Source of the DNA: Anaeramoeba flamelloides
Taxonomy: Eukaryota > Metamonada > Anaeramoebidae
Direction: 5' to 3'
NCBI GenBank assembly: GCA_027625915.1
Contig: JANTQA010000033.1
Coordinates: 10,416,001 to 10,480,000, forward strand
Length of the DNA stretch: 64,000 nt
The stretch's first letter is position 1; every line of letters starts with the position of its first letter. This document shows, piece after piece, positions 1 through 10,500 of the stretch. Below the pieces are notes generated by a model. It saw only the letters and a program-made list of their open reading frames with translations. It had not been told where the DNA came from and did no database searches. Position numbers and translations under genes: made by a program.

Positions 1-162
1 ATAACAATAACATTAAAGGACCGTTGAAATTTCTCAAATTAAAGAACATTTTTCAAAATGAACCGACTTTAAAAGGTAGTTACAAAAACGAAAAAAAAAG
101 TGAAAATAAAATAATGAAAAAAAAAAAAAAAAAAAATTAAATAAAAAAGACAAATTTCTTAC

Positions 163-825
163 TTCCATATAATAAGTTGACTCATTAAAGTCACCAACTC
201 TTGGGATGTGTGTCTTTCTCTGGAAACCTAAAACCTCACCATCAGCATCGATGACAACAACGGTGTTCCAAATTTGACCCTGTCGTTTAATGTCTCTCTC
301 AAGGATAGGGCTGAGAATGACCATTTGGTATTTCTTTGCGATTTTGGATAAAAATTTGGTTGTTGGTCCATCAATTGGCTCTGCAAATTCCATCCATTTT
401 TTTTTTTCTCTTGTACAAAATGCAAAAGGCATAATCCATGCTTCCTGTAAACAGATAATGTTGGTTCCCATTTCTCCTGCTGCGATCAATAATTTCTCGA
501 TCTTTGCCCAAAGTGCATTTCTTTGCTTTTCAACGGACTCTGTTGTGCTCACTGCAATGGAATTTTGGATTGCACCAATTCTAACCTTTCTTGGTTTTCT
601 AAGTTCTTCCTCATAAGCAGTTGGAAGGTTGAATGCTTTGATTTCAAAGTCGTGTTCGGTTGACAAGTCGGTTGCTTTCTCGCTAAGTTCGATTGGGATA
701 CATTCTCCTCCATAAAGAATTTTCATGAGTGCATCTTTTTTTTTTTTTGATTGGCCCTTGATCAAGTCAAGTAAGATGTCGTGGTACTCGAGTTCGCCTT
801 CTTCTTTTTGAATTTCTTTAGACAT
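163..825 (-). CDS. Beta-ureidopropionase, 5' exon (partial gene)
   Basis: This is the N-terminal 221 residues of a beta-ureidopropionase (beta-alanine synthase, UPB1-type), which hydrolyses N-carbamoyl-beta-alanine in the last step of cytosolic pyrimidine breakdown. The match to animal and plant UPB1 runs over the whole exon, including QNSIAVSTTESV, LQEAWIMPFAFCTREK, SPILERD and HIPRVGDFNESTYYME. As a nitrilase-superfamily enzyme it needs a Glu-Lys-Cys triad. The expected Glu is E128 (LQEAW) and the Lys is K204 (QRKTHIP). The catalytic Cys would lie in the next exon, outside the window. The exon ends after ATGGAA at a GTAAGA donor at 162-161, phase 0, exactly where other UPB1 proteins continue with Gly-Asn. 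The frame stays open to position 34, but that is intron read-through (poly-Phe). The start is the first ATG of an otherwise AT-only upstream region. The intron appears to fill 1-162. Confidence 0.93.
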
Positions 826-2857
826 TGGATTAACTAAAATTTGTAAAAAGCAAAATAATAAATTAAAAAAAAATGTTTTTTGTTACTTTTTTTTCCCTAA
901 TTCTTGAGTTTTTTTGCTTACTTCCCAAACCGTTTGATTTTTAGAATTCGTTTGGATCAAGAGGAGACTTTGCTAACAAATAATTGTGGTTTTTTTCGAA
1001 TGGTTGGAGGTGTTTGTAAAGGAAGAAAATTCTGTTTGTGTATGTGTAAGATTTAGAAAACTGCAAAATTTTTTTTCACCTTTTGAAGAATTTTACAAAT
1101 TGAAAACATTTTTTTTTGCAGAACACAATCCAAATTTTTGGTCTTTCGTTCATTAAAAGAAATTTTTTTCATAAAGAAAATATTAAATATTTTACTTTGT
1201 GTAACTTGATCTTTATTGAGAGTGATTTTTCGAAAAGTGTTTTCTTATTTCTTCATCTACCAAATTTTGGACAACTTTTGAAAAAAAAATTTTTTGTTAT
1301 CTCTGAAGTAGATTTTCAATTCAAACAGTTTGTATGATTTGTCTTTTCTAAATTTTTCTCAAAAGATTCCTCTGTACAAAAGTTGAATTCTAAGAATTTT
1401 TAATGGATTTGCTTTTTCAACTGAAAAGTCTAAAATTCAAGTATTTTGCTATTCTATGGGAAACCATATTTATAAACCATTGACCAAATGCTTCTACAAA
1501 TTTGATTGGTATAATAGTTCTTCAAGTTGATCTTCTCTATTAAAAAAGATCATAACTTTATTGGCCAAAAAAATCTAAATTCTTTGAAAAATAATTGGCA
1601 GTTGGAGACATATTTGTTGGTTGAATTCTCAGATCCAGAAGTTTGAATTGGTTTCACAAAAATTTAATTCCAAAATTTTATCTAAATTGAAGATCATTAA
1701 TTAGCAATTTTATTTTTCAACAGAATAGTGATTGCATAATAAATTAGAAAAAAATTTTCATTTCCTTTACCAGATTTTTTCTTTTACAAATAGAATTCTC
1801 AAAGCACTATGTTATAATTTGTGGCTGTATATAAAAATAGAAATTAAAAATGGAGTTAAAATTTTTTCTCATTTAGAATTCAATACCATTATTAATTTAT
1901 TTACCATTAGTAATTTATTTCAACAGAATTGAAATAAATTCGCAATAAAGCTAGTTTTACAAAAAAAAAAAAAAAAATTATTTCAATACTTGCATTTAAA
2001 CGGTAAGAGGCTATAAATTTTCAAAAACTTTTCATTTTCCTCTTTTTGGAAAGATCGAATCCCGAGACATAAATGGTAAATCGTTTCTCTATTTATTTTT
2101 TTTAGGGCTTTTGGGTTGGACAAACATTTTGATATTCGGTAATCTAAGAATTACATGGAAATAAAGTATTCTGAAGAATCAAAAAAATAAAAGCAGTTGA
2201 AAATTTTTCCGATTTTAATTTTAAACAAAAGTAGTGATCAAATCAAAAAAATTGCAAAATTTGGCGGTTGTAAAAATAATCTATTCAGAATTTTTAAAAT
2301 CCCCACTGATAAGTAAAGAAGTGTTTTCTTTTATCTTAATGCTTAATGGGTGAATTGATCCAAGAAATCTTTTAAACAATTAACTTTCTCATTCACCTAA
2401 AATCCTGTATTATTTTTAGGCACCTCTACCATTTTAACAAGTATCCTAAAAATATCAGCACAAATCACATTTAAATTTAAAAGTATTACAAAAGTAAATA
2501 TTCCCTTAGATGGATCAAAAAAAAAAATTTTATCTCTATTTTTTAAAGAAAAATTCTTCAAAATATTTAATATATAAACCCCAAAACTCTTTAATAAGAA
2601 AGACTTGAATGAAAAAGAAAAATAACCACTTTTTTCATAAAAAAATTTGTTTATTTATCAATTAATAACCCTACCACCACCCAAAATAATCCGTGCCATT
2701 TTTGCTTAAATAGTGTTTCAAAATAAAAGGCATGTTTCCCCTTTATATAATACTCAAACATTGGATAATCAAAGAAACCAACATTAAACATATATTAGAT
2801 ATGGTACTTAGTTCTTACGTTTCTATTCGAAAAAATAATATTCTACCAAAAAATACA

Positions 2858-3392
2858 ACTTTTCCAAGGCTACCGTGAAATTTTATTAATATCAAATTTT
2901 GATATTGATATAGATTTTTAAAAAGTTGAATATGGGAATAAGAAAGACGATATTGAAAAAAAAATTTCCCGAAAGAGTTGATATGAAAAATTACAGTCAA
3001 TCCAAAACTACCAAGAAATTTTATCAATATCAAATTTTGATGTTGATATAAATTTTTAAAAAGTTGAATATGAGAATTAATAAGCTCATATTGAAAAAAA
3101 AAAATTACCTAAATGAGTCAATATTCAAGACTTTTTTCGGATTTTCAAAAAATAAATTTTCAGAACCCAGAATGTTTCTAAACATTAAAAATTCATTAAG
3201 AAACAACATAAAATTTCCTATAAAAAATGAATTTATTTTTCGATCACATTATAAAAATATTTTGCATATGAACTCTTTTATGAAAAAATATTTTCAATAT
3301 GAATTTTCTTATTCTTTTATTCTTAGATTTAAAAAACTATATCAACATCAGATTTTGATATTGATAAAATTTTAAGGTAGCCTTGGAACAGC
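2858..3392. mobile_element. Second, diverged family T copy interleaved with the first
   Basis: The left end near 2858 (TTCCAAGGCTACCGTGAAAT) and the right end near 3392 (its complement, AAGGTAGCCTTGGAACAGCT) match each other and match the 2994-3660 ends. They are more diverged over the inner 70-100 bp. The order left, left, right, right shows overlap with the 2994-3660 element. Which left belongs to which right is inferred from similarity only. Confidence 0.5.
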
Positions 3393-3660
3393 TGTAACTA
3401 CTGATGTGATCGAAAAAAAATTCCCTATTTTTGAGAGTAAATTGATTTTATGTTTCTTAATGAATTTTCGATGTGTGTAGCCATTTTGAGTTCTGAAAAT
3501 TTATTTTTTGAATTTCAGAAAAAAATCTTGAATATGGACTTATTTAGTTTTTTTTTTTTTCAATATGAGCTTATTAATTCTCATATTCAACTTTTTAAAA
3601 ATTTATATCAACATCAAAATTTGATATTGATAAAATTTCTTGGTAGCCTTGGATAGACTG
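2994..3660. mobile_element. MITE-like element, family T, with long terminal inverted repeats
   Basis: The two ends are near-perfect inverted copies of about 110 bp (2994-3104 and 3549-3660). They start CAGTCAATCC / CAGTCTATCC and contain the motif CTACCAAGAAATTTTATCAA. Both ends abut TA (2992-2993 and 3661-3662), the target duplication typical of Tc1/mariner-type DNA transposons. The interior has no transposase. A second, more diverged pair of the same ends sits at about 2858-2960 and 3290-3392, so two insertions overlap or are nested here. The open frames in this stretch are just the repeat read through. Confidence 0.75.
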
Positions 3661-4145
3661 TATATACATTTTTAACAATGATTTTTATAATCAAAAAAAA
3701 GGAAAAAAATTCTGAAAAATTAAGACTATTATTAAAAATTTTAAATAAATATCACCAATCATATGATATTTCCCTAAAACTTCAAGGAATATAATTTCAA
3801 AAATGAACTGAAATCAGATATATTCTTGAGTTATGAATTAGATATTACATTGGACAAAGAAAGATAAAAAAAGGCAACAGGATTTGTTTTGAAACTTGTT
3901 TTTTAGACCTTACCATTTTTTTTTTTGTTTGGTGCCAAATAAAAAAAAATTGTTTTACAAGGATCTCAACCTTTTTATCAATATCAATTATTTTAATAAT
4001 TAATATAGAACAGAATTATCAAAAAAGAGGTAGAATAATAAATAAAAATCGATAATTTATATTGGTAATGGAACAAACATAATAAATCAATAGATTTTCT
4101 AAAAAAAAAAAATGAAAAAACAAATTCTGATGTAAACCCCAATTA

Positions 4146-4672
4146 GAGCCGTTCCAACCCTACCGTGAAATCTATGATAACCAGAAAATTCGTTTTCTAT
4201 GTCATAATTCCATTTCTATGATAGGATTTTATGGTTATGTGATAGCCTATTAAAAACAGTGAAATTTTATAATAGAGCAAAAATTTCTCATAGAGAAAAA
4301 ATTTAAATTTGAATTTTTCACTTTTTTTCCACAACAGTTATCTATGAAAAACAATTTCCAAAAAATTTTCAATTTTTTTCAGGGTTTTCAATTTCTAAAC
4401 ACCTAAAAATCAAAAGGCAGGACCATTTTAAGGAAATTACTAACTTGGGTCTCCATTCTTGAGAATCTTTGTTTTGGATTTTTGAATTTGTTTGATAAAC
4501 AACAAGATTTTTTTCTTTAGTTTGAATCACATAAGAATTTTTTTAAAAAAACTATATCAAACCATAAAATCTGTAATAGCGTATAATAGAAGATTTTTTT
4601 TTTTGTGTTTAACAGAGACAAAAAAGTCCATTTCCATGTCTTTCAAATTTCATGGTAGCCTTGGGACGGCTG
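4146..4672. mobile_element. MITE-like element, family U, inserted in repeat R
   Basis: The terminal inverted repeats are GAGCCGTTCCAACCCTACC at the left and the complement of CAGCCGTCCCAAGGCTACC at the right. They are flanked by TA at 4144-4145 and 4673-4674. Without the 527 bp, the flanks rejoin to match the uninterrupted R copy near 11745-11760 (TAAACCCCAATT then AATTTT...CCAAAATTCG). That supports a real insertion. A second copy in the opposite orientation is at 24474-24987. No coding capacity. Confidence 0.75.
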
Positions 4673-5255
4673 TAACAATTTTAAACAAACCAAAATTCGA
4701 TTTGTGAAAAAAAAAATCTTATTTAACCAATTCTCGGTGAAATACCAAATTAGAACCATTCAATAATTGGAATGTTAAAACTTATCTATAAATTACAATA
4801 CTCACAAAATAAAAAATAAATAATTATCATAACTAATAAATCAAGGGTGTGTTAAAAATTTTGGAGGGGGAGAGCAAAACAAAAATATACATTAGTAAAT
4901 TCGTTTAAATTCTATTAGGAATATTGGTCGATCAAATGTTAGATACTACAAATCAATTTTATTTGGATTCTTCTTTTTGGAACAACTCAACCGTAACATA
5001 ATATCAATGGTTCAAAAACATTATTGATTTAACTATACAAGTTACATAATGAAAAAAATGAAATGAAAACAAAAACTAAAAGATGAAAAAATGATTTTCA
5101 TATTTAACAAAAATCAAAATTAAACTAAATTTCATAATAAACGACCCACCTTGTATTTGAATAATGAATTGCTTTTGTATTGTTTTGAAGTTTTTCCTCT
5201 CACAATGAAAAGTTTGAAAATAAATCATTTTTTCTCTTTTTTATTTTTTCAACAG

Positions 5256-5579
5256 TGTTTTGTTAAAATGGAAAATCAAAATGAAAAATTGGAATGAAGA
5301 AACAGATGAATTAATGAAAAAAAATGGTTTCAAATATGAAAAAGAGATTAGGTTTAGTTATTCAAAGGGAAGAAGAATCGATAAATGGGTTTTTTTACCT
5401 TTTTATTTTTTCTATTTTTTATATAATGCTTCTTTCAAAATAAATTTCCCAATTTTTTTTAACTGTTTTTTTTTTTATTTTTCTTTCTTTTATTTTTAGA
5501 CAAAAAATAAATATCACTTGAGTATTGAACTGAATATTAAAATTGAAATTTTTATATTATAATAGATAACTTCAATTAT
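5256..5579 (+). other. Possible exon pair of an unknown gene or gene fragment
   Basis: After a good acceptor (TTTTTTCAACAG, ending at 5255) an open frame reads WNEETDELMKKNGFKYEKE and SYSKGRRIDKW. This is less homopolymeric than most intergenic frames. A GTTTTTTT donor after the W codon and a TTTTTAG acceptor near 5500 would join it to KNKYHLSIELNIKIEIF and a stop. No upstream exon or family match is visible, and the stretch lies in the extra block of repeat R copy d. It could be a captured gene fragment, a terminal exon, or chance. Confidence 0.2.
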
Positions 5580-6251
5580 TACAAATATTTTTCTTTTGAA
5601 TTTTGATTTTTAATGGACCAATGATTATGAAAGATAGTTTATTTCGAATTTGAATGAAATTGTATTATTATGATTGTTGGGAACGTTTTATCTGAGTTGA
5701 AAAATTTGAATTTATGTTTATACACATTGACAAAAACAACAAGGTTAATTTTGATATTCAATTGAATATCCAAAAAAAATTCTATTAGAAATCAATATTA
5801 TTTTTCTTCAATAATTTCTCAGGTCTCAGTAACATTATATTAACCCTTTTTTACCAAGTAACTATCTATCCCACAATAAAAAAATAGTTTTCAAATGCAT
5901 TACGTTTCCAAAAAAAATCAAAAAAAAAAAAAAATTGTTCAAAAATGTTATCAATTTGGAAATTTCCAAAATTAAATATTTTCTTAAAATATTCAATTAA
6001 TATTTTTTAAACACCAGTGATCCAATCACCAAAACTGCCGTCTTGAAAACAAAATTGTTTACATTTTCAATGGGTTTTACACAATTGTGTTAATATATTA
6101 TTACATTACCATCCATAAATCTTAACAATTATTATAAAGGAACAGTGGCTTCATTTGGATTTTTATTTTTAATTAACTCTGAATATAAGTTTTTATTTTC
6201 TTTGAATATAAAATTGAGAATTTTTTGAATTTTTTTTTTTTTTTGTTATTT

Positions 6252-6299
6252 GAATTTTTTGTTATTTGAATTTTTTGTTATTTAAATTTTTTGTTATTT
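6252..6299. repeat. Tandem repeat, 16-bp unit, three copies
   Basis: Three consecutive units of GAATTTTTTGTTATTT lie at 6252-6267, 6268-6283 and 6284-6299 (the last begins AAA). A degenerate, T-expanded unit precedes them. Intergenic; no function suggested. Confidence 0.85.
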
Positions 6300-7541
6300 T
6301 TTTTTGTCACATGTTTATTTTGGTAATTAAAGATCTGATATTATTCAAGTTTTTGTAATTGGCAATTCTTTTAAACTTTTTTTTTTGGGGAGTTGGCATA
6401 ACTTGCTAATTATTACAAAGTGAGAAAATTTGCAAATTTTCGCAAGGTAGACTTACAGTAGTTTTTTGTTCTTTGAATTGTTTTTATTAAGAATGTACTT
6501 AATTTTTTTTATTATTTGTGTTTTTTCAAGCTAAAAAGTACAATTTTGGAATATCATCTTGATAAGCCAACCCTTGGGACATGTAAAAAAAATATAGAGT
6601 GGGTGACTCGACCTTAAAAATTATTATTTATTTTTTTTTTAATTAATTTTTTTTATTTGGGTTTTATATTTTTCGGCTAAAAAAAAATTTGAAAATTGAC
6701 TTGAAAAGTCTAGAAAACCAATATTTCATTCTGAAAAGGTCACAGAATTATTTATTAAAGTGTTCTAGAGTTTCAAAAGAAGGTGTACATAGAATAAAAA
6801 AAAAAAATAGCTCAACCTTTCATTATCGATCATAAAATTGTTTTTGCATTTATCTTGTTTTGTTCGAAAATTTCAACAAACGTTTTATTACCAATAAATG
6901 TTTTGATTTTGGAAACCACAAAAAAACAAAAATTTGCAATATTTCGTATTTCCTTTGCTTATTTGTCTTTCAAATGATTTTTTTATTGATGGAAATTCTG
7001 TTCTTCAATACAAAGAATATAAAAGTTGGAATTTGGTAGGTTTCTAATTATTTTCGTTATAAAGTCAAATTTTTGAGAAAAAAAATTTTCAACCATAAAT
7101 CTATCTCAGCCACAAGCCAGATAAGTGGTGATTGTTATTTGATAAAACACATTAAAATAATTTAATATTCCATACTAAATCAAAAATAAAATGATATTTT
7201 TATAACTCAAGAAAATAATGCTAAAATCAAACTTTCAGGGTTTGAATCTGAAACCGTAGTACCAACAGTATTCCAATTTATAATATCCTTTTAAAATTTT
7301 ATAAATATCAAAAGAGTTGGTAGAAATCACAAATCGTTAATTAGGGATTTTTGGAAAAGAACAAAAAAATAAAACAACCCACAGACTTAGTGAGGATTCA
7401 ATTAAATAACGAGAAAGATTCCAGATGGAAAAGTTTTACAAATTAATAAAAATAAATATATTCAAAGGCACAAGAAGTCAATTATTTTTTGATTTTGAAA
7501 ATACAAAAAAGTTTCAGTACCCATAAGAAAAACAATCAGCA

Positions 7542-10500
7542 ATGTCAAAAAAAAATAAGAAAAAAAGGAAAGGTCAAAGTAAAAATAGTACCAAGAAAAA
7601 AGAAACCAAAGAAGAAATGCTCAAGCGAATTGAAAAAGAGTCTCGACAATACAATTTCCCAAGTGAAAACGATCCCGAATATTCGAATAAAAAAATCGAA
7701 GGAAAAGTCGAAAGGAAACAAAAAATAAAAGGTAAACAAGGAAGTATCGTTTTAGCACTTCTTGAACAACTGGAAATTGGGATGGAATTGTGTAGGGTTA
7801 AATTAGTAAAATTTCCCCTCTTTTCTTTTTCTTTTTGCCTTTATCTATTAAAGGGACAAATTCAAAAAAAAAACAGTACACTCAACAAGTATTGTGAATA
7901 AGATCGAACAATTAATTTTTTTCCCCAATCCACAAACCTTATAGCCAACTTTTATTTTGGAACCAAGGTCGTTCTTAGAAAGATTTACAGATTTTCTTGT
8001 ACACACAGGTCCTTTAAACACCCTTTATCTCACAGATGACCCTATGGATAGAATGCTGAAAGTTTTAGATTGGTAATTGATTTTTGCTTGTATTTTGTAA
8101 GAAGATTTTTTTCTGAAACAATCCTTTTTTTTTTTTTTTTTTATTTGGAATCAAATCGTTTAGGTACTTTGCTGGTTGGCACTTAACACCAGCTGGTGTA
8201 AAAAAACCTTATAACCCAATATACGGGGAAACTTTTAGAGCATGCTTCAATCATCTGAAAAGCGGTAATGGTATAACAAGGATAATTACAGAACAAGTTT
8301 CTCATCTTCCGTAAGTTAATTTTATCACAAAAGCCTTTTTTTTCCTTTTTATTTTTTGAAAACAATGACTTTGAAAGGATCATGAATTGTGTTAATTCTG
8401 CTCCAAACGAAAGTCCGTCAGTGTTGAACCTTTTGGACATTCATTTAAGAACTTCTAAATTGATCAAAATGATCAATTTAACATAGCCATTGGTAAAAAA
8501 AGTTCAGCACAATAAATAATTGCAAAACCTTAATGTACATTACAGAAACCTGGAAACTAAAAGTAAAATCAATTAAAAGATGAAACAAATTTACTTCAAA
8601 CAATAATTCTTTACGGGTATTCGAAGTATAAACAGTAAAAATTTTCACTTCGTTTTCAATTTCCTTTTTCAACCAAAGTCACAAATTACAACCTACACCT
8701 TTGACAACTCAGTTTAGTTATAATCTGGGAAAGGAAGTGAAAATTTTGTTCCCATTTTTAATTCAATAACCAGTATTATATTGAGAATTCAAATAACAAA
8801 AACTGTAAAATTAGTTGCCCTTCAAAATTTTGTTCCCATTGATGTTTCAAATACCAGTATATGATTTTCAATCAAACCAACAAATAAAGTTTATTTTTGC
8901 TTTATTATCAAAATCTTTACCATTTTGGAAAAAAAGTGAAACACAGTTTTTCATTGGGTACCTTACTGAAAATGAAAAGTAAAATCAATAAAAAGAAGAA
9001 ACCAAGAATCTTTTAATAAATAATTCATTATATTATTTTCAATCAACCCAACAAATACAATTTAAATCTACTTTCATATCGAAATTGTACGGAGTGGTTT
9101 TGGAGATCTCAAAAATAATCAATTTTTTGAACAAATTTTTAATTGAATTGATCAATCGAAGAAAGGCCCTCATACCAAAAGGTAGTATTAAAAAAACTGT
9201 TATTCTGGCAAATACTTCATTTTGTCTTTATTTATTTATTTATTCTTTTTTTAATTGATCTTACATTCAATTTTCAGTATTGTTACTAATGAAAAACCGT
9301 GTTGAACTTTTTTTCCACAATGGTTAGTTATTTTTTTGGAACATTTTTTGCCACAAGTATATAAACATTAAATTGGTATTTCTTTCAATTTTTTTATAAA
9401 CAAACAATTTCCTTAACAGTCAGTTCCACTTTTAAGAGACAAACGTTCAACGAAATTTAAGGCACAAAAAAATCTCAAAATTAAGTACTTTTTTTGGAAT
9501 TTTTTTTTATACAAATTATTGTACTAGAATCTGAATTTTCTGCCTTAATTTGATATTTTTATTATGCACTAAATTTCCTTTATAAAGTTTGCCCCTTAAA
9601 AGTGGAACTGACTGTAATGAAAAAATTTTCTTTAATCAAAAAATATCAGACAAAAAAGTACAAGTTGATTTTGATGCACTTTTCAAATTGAAAAGATTTA
9701 ATTTCACACAAAGGTTACATAAAGCAATGAAGAGCCAAATTAGAGTTATTTTAAATAAATACATCTAAAAAGTTTTCAAAATTATCTTTAAAACAGTCAA
9801 CAAACTTTAATAGAGCTATTTTATGCTCTCTATAAAAAAATTTTTGTCATAAGTTTTAAAACTTGTAAAAAATAAAAAAAAATTTATCAAGATCTTGTGT
9901 TTTTTTTCTACTTGTTAATCAAGTCAATGTTACAAATTGAAATACTGTTAAATTGTAATTACAAACGTTTTAATTGCAAATCAAAAAGATCAATATGAAA
10001 AAAACAAACTAACAAAATAATTTCATTTTTCATTGATTCAGAAAGATCTTGAAATTTTTTTCTGACCGTGTACTAAAACCTGATTTTTTAGGTAATTTAG
10101 AAAATAATTTTTGCGCTATTAATTAAAAAATGACAGTAATTTAAAAGAACGACTCCTTTTTGGTTTTATTATTTACCAAATTATTTAAAGACTTTCTTTT
10201 GATTATTTTATTTTACTAAATCTCTTGTGAGATTAAAAAATACCTTTTTGGAAACAAACATAATAAGAAAAGAAAAAAAAAATAAAAAAAATTGTCTCAA
10301 TTAACCTCATTGTAAAAATAATAAAAAAAAATTGGATTATTGATAAACAAATTGAGAATGCTGAAATGAAATAATTAATGAAAGTAGTTTTTTGTAAATC
10401 CATTTATTAAATTACATTTTGAAAAAAATATGATATAAAAGTTTTTAATAGTGTCATTTTTAAATTAATATATACAAAATTTTTATTTTGAATTTCCATA

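Larger units (their letters stand above)
4060..5760 (+). repeat. Dispersed repeat R, copy d (interrupted)
   Basis: 4685-5120 aligns well with 11760-12190: shared CCAAAATTCGATTTGTG, TAGAACCATTCA, GGGTGTGTTAAAAATTTTGG and CGATCAAATG. 5640-5760 aligns with 12200-12290 (AATGAAATTGTATT, GGAACGTTTTA). Copy d differs in two ways. The element at 4146-4672 sits at a point where the 11.7 kb copy is continuous. An extra block of about 520 bp, 5121-5640, is absent from the other copy. R also occurs near 36.0, 38.0, 39.1 and 40.3 kb. No protein is encoded by the shared part. Confidence 0.7.
826..7541. other. Intergenic region with transposon and repeat copies
   Basis: No gene can be supported between the beta-ureidopropionase start and the ORP start, which are divergent. 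826-2850 is AT-rich with scattered homopolymers and no recognised feature. 2850-3665 holds terminal-inverted-repeat elements. 4060-5760 holds a dispersed R repeat with another element inserted in it. 5256-5579 has a weak two-exon coding candidate. 6252-6299 is a 16-bp tandem repeat. 5760-7480 otherwise shows nothing I can name. Short open frames here are AT-composition artefacts or lie inside the repeats. Confidence 0.6.

Noticed and set aside
34-162. Beta-ureidopropionase frame continuing to position 34
   Set aside because: Conserved sequence ends at a GTAAGA donor; the rest is poly-Phe intron sequence.
2045-2070. Minus-strand TTCGATC preceded by CGGGA, a T-arm look-alike
   Set aside because: The T stem does not pair and no cloverleaf can be drawn in the flanking AT-rich sequence.
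2815-3656. Several open frames of 68-103 codons
   Set aside because: They lie inside the family T inverted repeats; the same DNA on the other strand or at the other arm gives unrelated frames.
7225-7260. tRNA T-arm-like GGTTTGAATCTGAAACC
   Set aside because: No 5-bp T stem with a seven-base loop, no upstream acceptor or anticodon arms.
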